A stretch of DNA of 64,000 nt, from assembly GCA_963682175.1 (NCBI GenBank), contig OY821777.1:14900001-14964000 (forward strand). Direction: 5' to 3'. The position numbers and the translations under genes were made by a program. Shown here in pieces: positions 20,750 through 34,025 of this stretch (position 1 is the first letter of the stretch; each line of letters starts with the position of its first letter). Source of the stretch: Triglochin maritima. Taxonomy: Eukaryota > Streptophyta > Magnoliopsida > Alismatales > Juncaginaceae. The notes under the pieces are model-generated. The model was given only the letters and a program-made list of their open reading frames with translations, had not been told where the DNA came from and made no database searches.

Positions 20750-22442
20750 GACGTCTATAAAGATGCCAAGAAGTTTACGACATTTCATTAGTTAACTAGC
20801 CAACAAAGAAGCAATGGTTTTGTTTTGCATAACTTTTGAGTTATTTGTAGTAGTAGTAGAATTATGTTTCTTGACATATTGTGGTAGTGATGAACTAGAC
20901 TTTCCGCATACATTAGCTTCTGTATGGTTAGTTTGGTGGATGTTTTGAAGTTTTACTTATTGATTTATAATTTATAAATGAGGTAATTTTATACATGGAA
21001 AATTCCCAATCAATCACAAATGCAGATAAGTATGTTGAATTTCAAGGTTAAGAGGGTGTGGAAAAATCTTTAAAAATAAATAATTAAAAGTCTATTTTGA
21101 GTGATTGGTGTGTGTAAGAATTACTGCTATTTGAATCCTACATTTTTTTATACAAGTAAAAGACAGGTCGAACCTACATTCTTATGTGTACTTAATCCTA
21201 TATTGCATCAACTCCCATTTGAATTCTTTTCGCTATTTGAATTTCTTTTCTGCTATACTAAGTGATTTGCCATTGGTGTACGAGAACTTCTATTTGAAAT
21301 TCCCATCATTAGTGATGAAATTTGCATTTAATTATAATATTGTTTATCTATTTGCATTCGAATTACACTGTGTAAGCTTGAAATTTGTAAGCTACGTATG
21401 TTTACTATAAAGACCAACGCCCAAATTTATTCCAAACCCTCTTTTTTCCAATCCTACAAGGCTATAACATAACTTTTTTTAAAAGATGAAAAAGTCTCAT
21501 GATGAAGAAATTGACTGTCCACCAACATAGCTGTGCTTAGAAAAAGAAGTGTTCGTAAAATGTGTTTTTCATGTTATAATCTAGAAATCGACAAACCTTT
21601 CATTGTAGTGGAACATGTTATCCATCTTTTATCAGCAGGTGACATGAAAATTCTGTAGATTATCTATGCCATGGGAATGAGACCGTAGTAAGGAAAACAA
21701 ATTCTGGGGTTGTAAGAAAATATAACGACAATCTAAACTTTGCAATGCGACCATAAATTCGACTAAATTTGGGAAGAGCCAAACAAAATATATTAGGAAA
21801 TGTTGAAGAGTTTGGAACTAAATAAATCCTAGTTTTTGTAGCAGTAGGTGGAGTTGGAGTTGGAGTTGGCCGGATCCTCTCCAATTGCTTAAAAATTAGA
21901 GAGGTCCAATTTATTAAATCCTGACCATCCATTTTGAATGTACGTTAGAGATACCCTTAAATCCCAACTAACAACACTAAATGTGCAGGGAGATATGATT
22001 TTATGGTACTTGTGGGCAGATTTAGCAATGGATTAAATTTAAAACTTAATGCTTTGCTTGTGCCACATGCTAATGAGTTATATGCTATATCGGTATATTG
22101 CTGTATCCTAACAGAAAACGTATTTGACTAACGCTACTTTCTTGGAATTAATAGATTTTTTTGACAAACGAGAAAGCGAGACTCTACTAAAACAACCTAA
22201 TTGTTATTCGTTGTCGGAAAATTACTTAAATCGTCCGTGCGAATTATCATTTTATCATTCTCTCATTTCTACTTATATATCTCGACATTTCACTATCACA
22301 TCACACTTCTCTCTTCATCTTCCCCTCATAATCATAAAAAATAATATTTTGGATGTCAAAAAATGAGCCAACGGATGCCCAATGTACTCGAATCTAGTAA
22401 ATGTCCAACTTCTTTTTAATAAAAAAAAATAAAAAATAAAAA
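20750..22442. other. AT-rich intergenic DNA, no gene seen
   Basis: No coding exon, RNA gene or bounded element is evident. A short GGAGTT triplication lies near 21851-21870. Confidence 0.5.
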
Positions 22443-22985
22443 AATTAGGCGGCATCCACCGGAGCCACCCCCATGTGGGAGGCGTCTGGTTTAAACGCCC
22501 CTATTTATTTTAATAAAAAAATTAAAAATTATACAGTATTTTATCTCAAATTATTTCAGATTTCGTTCCAAGTTTTTTGATATTAATTGGTAATTATAGG
22601 GGTTGGGTTACAAAGAGTTTTTTTTTGTAAGTGATAAAAATTCAAAAAAAATTCAGATCAAACAATTTCAAGATCCAAAAAAATTCGCTCACCTGCGAGG
22701 TGGAATGCCGCTCGCTCACTGGTGAGCGAGACCCCCAAACGACCTGTCGAGGTGGTATTCGGTGACCGCCGGTGAGCGAGAACCCCCAAACTACTTAAAT
22801 CTTCATCACTTGCAAAAAAACTCATTTCTAATCCAACATGTTACCACCGAAATCTTGCAACGGAACCTCAAATAATTTGAGATAACACAACGTGTGAATT
22901 TAAGTTTTTTTTAATTTTTTTGGACGAGTGGATGGGTAAAACACCTCCCCTATGGAGGGGGCGTTTTAGCCAGGCGCCCCGCCCG
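22443..22985. mobile_element. Fold-back (long inverted repeat) element
   Basis: The two halves are inverted copies by eye. The outer arms hold GGCGGCATCC...ACGCCCC on the left and GGGGGCGTTTT...GGCGCCCCGCC on the right. The inner arms hold TATCTCAAATTATTT near 22541 and its complement AAATAATTTGAGATA near 22870. The centre holds two partial direct repeats of GGTGAGCGAGAACCCCCAAAC type at 22721 and 22772. No transposase and no certain target duplication are seen. Boundaries are approximate. Confidence 0.5.
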
Positions 22986-23321
22986 AATTTTTTTGCTGGG
23001 CTTAATTCACCGAATCCAGACGCTTCGCCAGACATTTTCGTGGTGTTGGTATTTGAAAAGTGAGGAAAACGTAGACAGAAACCTTATTTTAAAAGTCGAG
23101 ACTAAATGAATATTAAATGAATTGTGAATGACAAAATTATAATTATAGATAACGATTTAAATAGTTTTCGGACGATGAATAATTTTTCCTAAAATAATGA
23201 TACTTTAATTGATGTAATAATTTTTTCATAGGTCTACTCAAAGCTCTTTCTATTCAAAAGCAAAATATCACATTCTACCACCAAAATAAAACTATATGAT
23301 TATTTATAGTATATATATATA

Positions 23322-24414
23322 GGTCAATATGGTTGTAGGAACTCCCTATAGCCAATTTGATTGTGACACTCAAATTTAACACATTTAAAAGTTAATTTTT
23401 TTAAATCAAACTTAATCACATGTGTTGTTATCTCTTAAACTATAACATGTTAAAATTTTAGGTCAATCGAAATTAATTTTAGATCTAAAATGCTCATATT
23501 TGAACTACTAAAATTCAAAGTGATCAGATCAGGTATATGATAATCCATTTGATCTGAAATTATTACCACATGTTCATTATATATGGTATATATCACCCAT
23601 AATTTTTCATAGAAAAAATTAACCAGAAGTGACTGGAAATGCAGTGTCACAACCAAGATGGTTGTAGACTTCCTACATATACATTTTCTATATAATATAT
23701 ATATGGAAAAAAATCAATTGTCCTTAAATATCGTTGACATACGGTTGCGCTTGACAATAAAATCAAATATGAACTCCAAATTGAAAAGCTCAAACCGTAG
23801 ATCATAATCTACAATTTAAGTTAATTAAGAATATCAAAATCATAAAATTTGGTAATCATTTCATATGATATCTAGAAATCGATTTTTTTAGCGAATGTAG
23901 TGCGTTCATTTTTACATCTCTAAATATTACGTAAAACATATTCCAAATTGTATGATTTTCGCTATCCTTAGTTTACAGACGTTGTAGATCAAGATTTAGG
24001 GTTTGAATTTTCAATTTGGAGTTTGTGTGTTGGCCAATGGGGTTGTAGAAGCTCATATAGACAACTTGGATGTGACACTCAAAATTAAGACATTTTAAAA
24101 TTGATTTTTTTAAATCAAACTTAATCACATGTATTGTTATCTTTTAAGCTATAACATATTAAAATTTTAGGTTATTCGAAGTTAATATCGCCGTTGATTT
24201 AAAATGCTCATATTTGAACGACTGAAATTAACTGAAGTTGGAAATGTTCAGATGAAGATCTACAATGATCCATTTGATTTAGAATTTTTACCACATGTTC
24301 CTTATATATAGTATATCTCATCTATAAATTTTCATAGAAACTAACCGGAAGTTGCTGAAAATTTTCAGAAACTAAGCCTCTCGGAACTCCATTTTATATA
24401 TATATAGGAAAATG
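23322..24414. repeat. Pair of about 380-bp direct repeats
   Basis: Copy 1 (about 23322-23706) and copy 2 (about 24032-24414) share long stretches such as TTTTTTAAATCAAACTTAAT and AAAATGCTCATATTTGAAC in the same orientation. They are separated by about 325 bp. Both end at a TATATATA run. The element class is unknown, and an AT-rich Helitron or MITE derivative is possible. Similarity is roughly 75-80 percent by eye. Confidence 0.65.
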
Positions 24415-24442
24415 ATTTGCGGACGCGGACGTCAAGGACGCC

Positions 24443-25978
24443 TGATTAGTAGCATATTATACATTCAATTCATGTTATATATCTTTTATTTTACACAAAT
24501 TGTATGCTACTTGAGTGTTTGTTTGATGTGTTTCAGGGTTTGGGCACTAAAGAAAAGAAAATGACTTAAACACAAGAAGAATAGACTGATTTGGAAGGTT
24601 TTGAACCTGTTTGTAATGCTCAAGGACTAGATTGTAACTCAGGAAGGACCCAAGTGAAAATCCGGAGAGACTTAAGTGTAAAGAAAAATATGTTGGTTGC
24701 AAAAGTCCAGAATCTCCTGAACCTGAGGAGTAATTAGACAATTAAAAACAAATGGGCTCGAACCATCAACTCCGGACGCACTCCACGTGTTTATTATGCG
24801 AACTAAAGCTATGTTTAAAATTTGGAGGCGATCAGACAAAAATGATCCGCCACTGGTCGATCCGGTTAAGATTTTTGTATCCAGATTTTCGCAGCAGGTC
24901 GGGTTGTCGGGTCAGAGAAATATGCAACATCCAGATCCATCAAAACCCTCTAATCCTTTATAAATAGACTTGTAATGCCTCATTTCTTCTTCTTCCTCCC
25001 TCTCTTCCTTACGTTAGTTTCATTTCTTGTTTAGTAGAGTATGTTTTATTTCTTGTTTAGTAGTGTAGAGGAGGAGAAGTGAATCAAACTTCGTAAGCTT
25101 TCATTTTAATATAGTTTAGTCTTGTTCTTTATTTTGAAGTCTTTCCTTTGATGTCATTTACTTTGTGCTTGTTTTTTTTCATTTAGTTTTCTGATTTTCG
25201 CATTATATTTTTGTGTTGTTTTTTATAATTTTTTTAGTTTAAAGATGAGTAGAGAGTAGTTCATCCCCATTGGGGGTGGAGAAGAAGAAGTTGTGATTAT
25301 GTGATGTATAGTGTGTCTTAATCCTACCTTTGAACCTCACATAAGTCCGTTGACTATCTAATGAGATTTTCACTCTTATCTTTGATGTGCTAATGCTCTT
25401 GAGTGAAATTTAGCACATGCTTAGATTAGTGGCCTATTTTATAGGGAATGATGAAGTGAGGATAATGATAGTGTGGAAGAAGGAAACATGACATATGCAC
25501 GCATGTGCTCATGTTGATATCATCCTAATTATTGTCTTGTATGTTTTAATGTGTGTCAAATCGTATTTCATGCGGAGACAGTTAAATGTGTTCATTTTAC
25601 ATGTGTTCACATTAGCCTTATTTCAATTATTGTCTTGTATGTATTAATGATAATGTTTTATCTTATTTCATGTGGATGCAAAATTGGATTTGGTTTATGG
25701 ATTTCATACATGACATGGTGTGATGAGCACAATTCAACACACACACACATACTGACATACACATATGTTCATATTCGCTTTCTCTCTCGACCCCCTAAGG
25801 GGTTTAGTTTTATTGTTCGTTTTCCGATTTCATTCGCATTGTAGTGTAATTTCGACATTAATTTTCTCTTCTTTCCCCCACTCGAGTATCGTGAATCTGA
25901 CTCGCACACACTTCATGTGGATCGACCCGTGCTTGCCACAACTTCAACGCAGTCGTGCACTTGCGGTATTTTAACTGA
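24443..25978 (+). mobile_element. Athila-like LTR, older relative, probably solo and 3'-truncated
   Basis: This segment begins TGATTAGTAGC and has a TATA box at 24959-24966 in a context like that of the Athila-like LTR (TTTATAAATAGAC). Near its end are GATCGACCCGTGCTTGCCAC and CGTGCACTTGCGGTAT, which match the 3' end of the LTRs at 10464 and 16185. The overall length, about 1.5 kb, is similar. No PBS or internal region follows, because another LTR-like sequence starts at 25979. I infer a decayed solo LTR. Confidence 0.65.
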
Positions 25979-27580
25979 TGTAATCAACGCCCGTAAAAAG
26001 GACAACCCCCTATGTAAAAGGTGTAAGTTAATCGGTCACTAATCTAGAGGGGGTGAGTAGATTATCTCCTAATTTTCTTAAACAATTGCACAATTAAAAC
26101 AGTAAGGGAAAGAATGCAAACCACAAGATGACTCCGGAGATTTATAGAGATTCGATCACACCACCGTGATCTAGTCCTCTCCTCAAGTTCCGATCGATCC
26201 TCTGATCCCTACTCGAGAATTCACTATTATCTTCGTTCCGGGTCGAAGATAAATCATCTTACAATCGGAGCCTTGCGAACACCCTCGCCTTGCTCGGATC
26301 TCCTCTCACAACCCGAGAGGGTGCTTCCTCGAAGCTTTACAACACAATGGAAATTGAATGTGGTTGTTGAACTCTAACTTGAATGCACTCAAGGAATGAT
26401 TTAAGTTTGGAGTGAATTTAGTGGAAGTATGAGAGTTGGTGGAGCTTTGAAGGCTTGAAGATTGAGAGCACAAGAATATGACTGATATTTTTGCAAGTGA
26501 GGTAGTGAATGTGTCTCTTAAGTGAAGCTTATATAGCCTTCAAAACAAATAGAGTCGTTATGGTAAGTTGGTGAGGATTGGACCAAGTGAAACCAAGATG
26601 TGACTTAAGCTCGGGCAGAAATCGAGACAGATTCGGTCGACCGTTGGAAACACGGTAGTCCGAAGTAGTGGTCAGAAACAAGAACTCGGTTAACCGAATA
26701 TAGGTTGGATAACCGTTCACCAACTTCCAGTAGCTTTTTCCTAATATCGGATAATTAATTTCGGTTGACCGAGATCACTTCGGTGCACCGTTCAAGAGTG
26801 GACAGTAAAGATTTGGTGTGACTCGGTGATCATGTTCGGTAGACCGTTGTATGTTCGGTTGACGGATACATGTGCGGGTTTTCGACTGACATTGTATAAG
26901 AAATTGGTTTATCGATAACGGTCGAAATATTACGTGAAAAAATAGCCGTTACGATATAACATATAACAACACTTTGGTAATCCGAAGCTCCATCGGTAGA
27001 CCGGTATGGATGTTTCAAAGGATGTGGCTAAGTGACAAAATATAAGTCTGGTGGAGTTAGTTGTGCCACGTGGGCCAATAAGATGAAGTCGGTTTAGGCC
27101 TAAAGACACATAGAAGTTCGGATGACCGATCTCTCTTCGGAAGACCGAATAGAGATGTCCAGGGAATTATTCGAAGCTACTAGGAATGGAGACACGGTCG
27201 ACCGGATAAGGTTCGGTACTCCGAAACAAGGATTCCAGGAGATCAAGTTTTCTACTGACTCTAGGAGACGGTTGACCGACTATGTTTCGGTACACCGAAA
27301 CAAAGGTTCCAGGAGATAAGAGTTTACTGACTCTATAGGGAACGGTTCACCGAGCGACACTCGGTTATCCGTTGGGAACCTGGTTCGGTAATCCGATAAG
27401 GTCACGGTCGACCGAGATAGACGGGTTTATCCTTTTGTGCATCAAGTGCACATTTGATCCTATAACTCAAATAAATGGAAAATTACATATGAAGTCCTTG
27501 AGCTTTGATTACAAGTCTTGAGCCTTGATCTTGAAGTTGATTAGTCCCTTGGTTTGATCACCTACATTGTTAGGAATACA
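25979..27580 (+). mobile_element. LTR-like sequence, probably Ty1/copia, carrying CGGTNNACCG palindromes
   Basis: The sequence begins TGTAATCAACGCC directly at the end of the Athila-like LTR. It carries AGAGGGGGTGAGTAG near 26046, a phrase I associate with LTRs of large plant copia elements. The right limit near 27580 is uncertain, and no target duplication was found. It has no coding frame. Its most striking content is the palindrome array at 26630-27420. The classification rests on general resemblance only. Confidence 0.4.
26630..27420. repeat. CGGTNNACCG-type palindrome array in a second LTR family
   Basis: Motifs include CGGTCGACCG (26635, 27195 and near 27405), CGGTTGACCG (26762, 27271), CGGTTAACCG (26689), CGGTGCACCG (26782) and CGGTAGACCG (26838, 26993). 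Outer CGG/CCG halves are kept while the central bases vary. This is the same motif family as in the chromovirus LTRs, in an otherwise unrelated sequence. Confidence 0.8.
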
Positions 27581-29396
27581 CAATATTTATGCAATTTGAT
27601 AATATGATGTTTGTGATGTTGTAATTGAAGTTATGCATAATAGTAGTTTGTTAATCATCAAAATTAAGATTAAAGAGCCAAAAAGCCAACAAAAGGGACA
27701 CCCCGGAAGTGATGAAATGCATTGCAAAATGATGAAAATCACACGTTTAAAAAGAACAATCCTCCTATATAAAAATGACAAACACTGCTTTTGAAAATGT
27801 AGCGTGTCCTGGACAACTTCTCGCGTCCGTGTACAAGGACTCATATATAGATATAGATATACATATACATATATATACATATATATATATATATAACAGC
27901 ATACCGACAACTTCTTTTTATTTTCTTATCTAGATCCGTTTTTCTTGTTTATATATAACAGCCAGTATCGATATTGAATATCAATTTGTCTCCTCAAATC
28001 GTGCGTCAAACGATCTCCAATTCCTTTTCCACGGGTATTGATATAATTAAGTTGAAACTATTTCCTGCAAATTGTTCATTATCTATTTGAAAACTTAATT
28101 AATTAAAATTATACATTAAAAATGTATTGGAGTGTGTTGAATGGGCAAAGACATGCCGAGAATATTATTGTACATTAAAATTATTGTGCTTTTTACATAT
28201 ATTTTACGACTATTGGTCCTTTTCTTTTACAATATATTGGTTTTTATTTTGCAAAAAATCTCCTACACTTCGTCCACCACATATGGTTACACCTCACCGC
28301 AACTACAACTTACATTTGTCAAATATTAAACGTTATATCATCCATTGGCTAAAGAATAATATGTTTTGGAACAACTTTGAATGATTTACCCGCACATTTG
28401 CGATTTCAATGGTTAAAGATTACAGACTCAATTCCTGGAAATGACAATTTACTTAAAATTTCATTTGAAAGATATACAATCTTACAACAATGGTTTTAGA
28501 CTTTCTTTTATGTTTATAAATAATGATGATGATGGTGATGATCGTAATAACGTATAATAAAGTGTTTTATTCATATACTTTGTGTTTTGATTTATTAATT
28601 TATCGATATTGTATTGAGTTCAAGGGCGATGCTAAGAACTCTAGTCGAAAGAGGTGGGGTTAAATTTTGAACAAAAATGTCTTAGAAAATTTTCTTTGAA
28701 ACTAAAGGAAATATCACTTTTGTTTTTGGAATGCACATATTTTGAACTTATTTTAAAATATCTCAAATTTTAACACTATCAAATAAATCTTTCTATATGT
28801 ATCGTAAAAACAAAAATTATACTCAATGTCTCTCAACCATTCTGAGAAAGTAAAATCGAGCTCTTTCCCTCCTCCTAATATCACTTCATAACACACCTTC
28901 CTCGTCCTCTGTGTGTTTGTGACATGTGAAGGTAATATTTCTTAATGAAGAAGTATATATGACGTATTCTATTTCACATTTGTTTCCAAATCTTTTTTAA
29001 AAAATGGTTTTTTTCCCGAGTTTGACGTGTTTCGCACGTTTATGAAACATGATTTTTATTTATTTATTTTTCATTAGAGTTTGTTATATTTCATATGTTT
29101 TTGATATACGTGGTTTTCCATTATTTCACTAAATATTGTTTGTTTATTGGCGTTTTTTGTTTTTAAATTCATTATCTGAAGTTATCATGCTTTACACGTT
29201 TATGGAATGAGTCTTTCCCATTGACAATACATCTTCTTCTTACCTTTTGTAATTTGATCATACATTAAAAACAACATCACACACTTTTTCAACATCATCA
29301 ATACAGAACTATTATCCATTCTATACGGACTACACCGTTTTGTGTTGAGTTTTCTTTCCAATATCTTTGGGACTTCGTCCAAATTTCCTGGAAGAT
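27581..29396. other. AT-rich intergenic DNA with a TA/GATA microsatellite
   Basis: No gene was found. An (AT)n/(ATAC)n/(GATA)n run lies at about 27843-27897, and a short GAT repeat at about 28523-28545. Nothing else is recognisable. Confidence 0.5.
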
Positions 29397-29404
29397 TTCT
29401 TTAA

Positions 29405-30369
29405 GGGTGAATTGCTTGGGGTCACCAACAACCAGCTAAATTGGATTTATGTCATCTGAAAATAATTATTTTGCCTAATGTCATAAAAAACAAAAAAATG
29501 TACTAATACCGTTAATTTTTCCCCAATGTCATTCTGTTAACAAACTGTTAACTACGTCAGCTACTTATATTAATATTTAATACAAATTCATAAATTTCAT
29601 TATATGTATTGTAAATATTGTAAAAACTTAATCAAATAATTTATCCATACTCTCTCTCATCGCTATCTTCCTTCTCTCATCTCTTCTTTTTCTCTCAATA
29701 AATTTAATGACTTGTTTACTAAACTAATGTAATCTAATATTTTTTATATTTTAAAAATACAAAATAATTAATTAAGTTTGATAAAAAAATACATTTTCTA
29801 ATAAATATTTATTTTTCATATAAAATATTTTTTTCCAAAAAATATTTATTTTTAGTATAAAAATTATTTTATCAATGGTCAGATTCTTTTACTAAATATA
29901 TTAAAAATCATGAATTTGAAATTAGATTAATAAACATAAATAACTTTTTGAGAAAAATAATTGTTATGAAAAATAATTTTTATTTTTAAAATATAAAAGT
30001 TATCATATTTCATTAGTTTACTAATTGAGACAATAAGTTTAGTAAGAGAAAACGAAGAGACGAGAGAAGAATGATAGATATGAGAGAGAGTATAGATAAA
30101 TTATTTGAGTAAGTTTTTGCAATATTTACAACACATAGGATAAAATGTATGAATTTTGGGTTTATTGAGAGTGGTTCTGTAAAATTTTCATTAAATATTA
30201 ATATAAGTAATAAACGTTAACAGCGACTTAGTACCGGAATGACATTGGAAAAATGTTAATGACATTATGACAATTTTTTAATTTTTCTATAACATTAGAC
30301 CAAATAGTTAATTTCAAATGACATAAAGTCAATTTCAATGGTTGTTAGTGTCACCCAAGCAATTCACCC
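29405..30369. mobile_element. 965-bp fold-back DNA transposon, MULE- or hAT-like
   Basis: Nearly the whole element is one inverted repeat. It starts GGGTGAATTGCTTGGG and ends with the complement, CCCAAGCAATTCACCC. Internal stretches also pair, such as AAATAATTTATCCATACTCT near 29633 with its complement near 30080-30105. A perfect 8-bp target duplication, TTCTTTAA, flanks it (29397-29404 and 30370-30377). It has no coding frame, so it is non-autonomous. Long terminal repeats suggest a Mutator-like origin, whereas the 8-bp duplication would also fit hAT. A transcript would form a long hairpin and could feed small-RNA production. Confidence 0.88.
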
Positions 30370-30377
30370 TTCTTTAA

Positions 30378-33300
30378 ACAATGTCAGCATTTATCTTAAC
30401 TTAAGACCATCAGACTTGTATAGTTGGAGCTAAGGTGACAAAAATGCTAGTATACTGAGTATGGAAACTAAAGGATTGGGTGGCGCACTGAAGGAGTTAT
30501 ATGTTTTAAATTGCGATTTCTAATAATTTATATGTTTTAAATGGTCAAATTTTGTTAATTTACCCCCAGCCTAAGGAGAACCAAAAAAACAAAACAAATA
30601 AAAGAAAATTGTTTTAGGTTATGGCATTTGGCCACATATATATGTTTGAGCTTTTTGGCCACCCAAAATGTAGGAATGGGGACTCTCTATTAATATTTAG
30701 GGTCTAATAGTCAATGTGAGGTGAAAAAAGTGCGGTGTGGAGAACATATTTTTGTACCTTTTTGTTTAGTTTCATGTTTGAAAGTTGAATAGTGAAGGAG
30801 AATGTAACTACTCATAAAAGGTGGTTAAATCTTAATTTCAAATTCACCATCAAACCCTTGTAACTAATATAGGGGATTATAGTCAAGGTAAATAAATATT
30901 CCAAAACTAAAATACTAAATATGGCAAAAAAACATTTACAAAAAACATCGCACCAATCGCTATTATACGAATTCTTCTCTCGCTAGGAACCATGACTAGC
31001 AACGATTCACCGTACCAGTCTATCAAGCTTGATCTTGGTACCAAGATTGTTTGCATCTAGTCGGTCGACTGGTTGGCCAATGGTCGGCCAATTCTAATTC
31101 AGATTAGCCCCTTTTCATCTCCGTTAAATTATCCAAACGTTTATTGATTGGAATTGCTTATTAGTGTTCATGTACCTACAAATAGTTCCAAGGCACAAAC
31201 TTTACAGCAATAATGATTGGAATTGCTTATTGGTGTTTTAATACACATTGATGATGTCCTCCACACTAAGCACTTCTATCATACGTTATGTTCAAGGGAA
31301 TATGACAATGGAAGCTAAAAGACAAGGAATCTACTACAACAACAACAACTACAAGTGCAATGCACCTTAGAAAGAGCACCCCATCCTATCATCCAGACCA
31401 ACTACATTCCACAACCACAAGGAGCCGTTACACAATGGTTGTGTACATTGGACAAAATTAAAGGGTGTCGGTTTGTTTATTGACATTCATACATATAACA
31501 TTTCCATATCCGTATAAAACATTAAAACCCAATAAAGCCTATAAAGGGCATTGGAACCTCAACCACCATTTCTGCACTCGATCACCATTACCACGTGCCC
31601 ACGTCGTGCTTCTCATTTTACTCCAACATCTCAACAGAAGCAAGCAAAGATTCTCATTTTCTCCATTCACACCAACACCAACAAAAACACCAGACAACAT
31701 ATATCCTGTTCATTCATGGAATCTAAACTAGGCAGATTGTGATGTTCCCAATCTAGCAAAATGCAACTCACCTTAAAGTCGTGATTAGGGTGCGTTTGTT
31801 TGGTTGAACTCACCTCAAGTTGTGATTAGAGTGTGTCCATAGGGGAAATGCATTTCCCTTACATTCTCTTGAACTAAAGCATTTGAAGGGGAAACAAATT
31901 TCTCTTACCTATCTTCCTATTGATATTTAGACTGTCAGAATCCCGAGAACGAAAAATTCAAAAGGTCAAAATCCCAACAACAAAAAAAAAACTTACTAAT
32001 TCAGTGGAATCATCTCAATATGGGGCACTGCCTATGGTTGCCTCCCAAAAACCTTTTTGGGTAGACCATTTTGAACTTCTTGCAAAAACGGACACAGTAG
32101 TTGTAATAAAAGGACAACTTCCGTTTCTTTTTCACGAAATTCGAAGTTTGTTCCAGTATTATAATAATAATAATAAATCGAAAATATTGCACATGAAAAC
32201 GGATATATATAGTTGGTTGACTTGTTGTCAAAAAGAAAACGGACACAGTAGAAAACACCAACCACCGGCTAACTTCTCACAACACGTGGTAGTCGTTCAA
32301 CACCTGGTTGTTCTGAATCCCCCTCAGGCTCGCTCAGCCCTCTGCAAAAACTTGAAGCAACTAATAATAATAATAATAATATAAAATATAAAATAAATTA
32401 AAAAAGGAACAACCTTTCTTTCTCTTCTCTGCACCACATCAAAAACAACCCACACATGCCTAACAAATGTATCTCATTCCACTCCCAACTTTTTTACCCA
32501 AACACAAACTTTCTTCTGAAAACGTGCTTTCCCCTACTTTTTTCCACAAACAGTTGTCAAATGTTACAATTACCCACCTGTGTGTATATATATATATATT
32601 AATCATATAGTCATTGGTACTTATTGTTGTACCTCTTACTCTGGAAGAACAGCTAGCATGATTTCAAATCATATCATGTGTAATAAAATCAAACATTAAC
32701 AAGTATAGTAAATAGTGTTTATCTATAGTTCTGATATGAGTAAAAGACATGCCTTATATGACATGCCTCAATTCGTATGGAATGGAGCAACAAAGATATT
32801 ATAAATCGTGAACATGAGTCAAAGTAACCACACGGATATTCACAAAGATTATCGAATTGTAACTGCGAATGAGAGTGAGTCTGCTAGCTGTGATGCTGCT
32901 TAAGGATCTGGGACTAGATATAAGTCACGATCTCATTCTATAAAGTAAAGACGAGGGTGCATGCAGTCAGACCACTTCTCTACCATAGCCATATAAGCAA
33001 TGGTTGGATCAAATAGTTTATATAGAGGTGGGGATTCCACAATGAAATTCGTTTAACCACTTTTTGGATATGACTTAAAACACTCTCCCACAACATGCCC
33101 GGATGTAAATCCATTAAAACATGAAAACCTTGAAAATTCTTGAAAATTCAGTTTATTTTTTCCATTAGAGATACTTGAAAATTCTTTTATTTTTCTTTTT
33201 AAAACTTTTAGAAAACCTTTCTTTTTTTCCTTTTAAATAGTTAAAAATTAGTTCAAAAAAAGAGAACGATTTTTGTGCCGAACCAAAAGGACGTTACGTT

Positions 33301-33905
33301 TCTGATCCCAAAACAGTTAAAAAACAAAAGTTATCTTTTTTTTCCATTCTATCTCTACGATGAGATCCTATTTTTGCTTCTTTCCAGGGTTTCAGACAGA
33401 AGGAAAATACAATTTTTATATAATTAGAAATAATAACACATTTAGGGTTTGATGTTGATGAAGCGATTTACAAGCTAATAGTGTGTGCTCTCCTCTTATT
33501 TATTAGGTATGTTGGGAATAGTCTAATTGATACTTTCCAAAAAGCATTTCAGCATCATTGAACAAAAGAAAAAAGATATTTGCATAAAAGGATTCCTCTA
33601 ATAATCATAATTAAGATGGACAATCATGTCATGTGTGGTCCGAAGTGGATCCAACGGTCAATAAAACATCAATCGGACAACTTGCGGAAACACGGCGGTG
33701 CATGTCAGCACAGCAGCACCAAAGACTTCGGAACACATCTTCTCATTGGTTCCATCCCTCCCTCTTTAATTAATCACATCCAACTTTATTTCCCCAAAAA
33801 GAATATTATTATTGGGGTCTTCACCCAACACCACACCGCACTTGTTGTTTCTTTAATTAACCACTAATCAGACCATGGTTACTCAAACTAACCCGAGTCC
33901 ACATC
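30378..33905. other. Intergenic DNA upstream of the LBD gene
   Basis: No gene was found. One CGGTCGACTGG motif lies near 31061-31071. A short ATA/AAT repeat lies near 32158-32176 and another near 32361-32382. The open frame at 31920-32384 is low-complexity at its end and matches nothing I know. Confidence 0.5.
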
Positions 33906-33913
33906 TATAAATA
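33906..33913 (+). promoter_or_regulatory. Probable TATA box of the LBD gene
   Basis: TATAAATA lies 113 bp before the ATG of the LBD gene, which leaves room for a 5' leader of about 80-90 nt. Confidence 0.65.
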
Positions 33914-34025
33914 CCAACAACCTTCCAACCATTCTCGTTCCAATTTCGGTTTCACATCTTTATAGTTTCTTCATTTCTTCGATTGGCCGAATTAATTTCG
34001 CCTGAGGTTGTCGTGGTGGGATAAG

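Noticed and set aside
31920..32384. 154-codon open frame
   Set aside because: It ends in an (ATA)n-encoded Ile run, has no recognisable motif, no conserved splice context, and overlaps open frames on the other strand.
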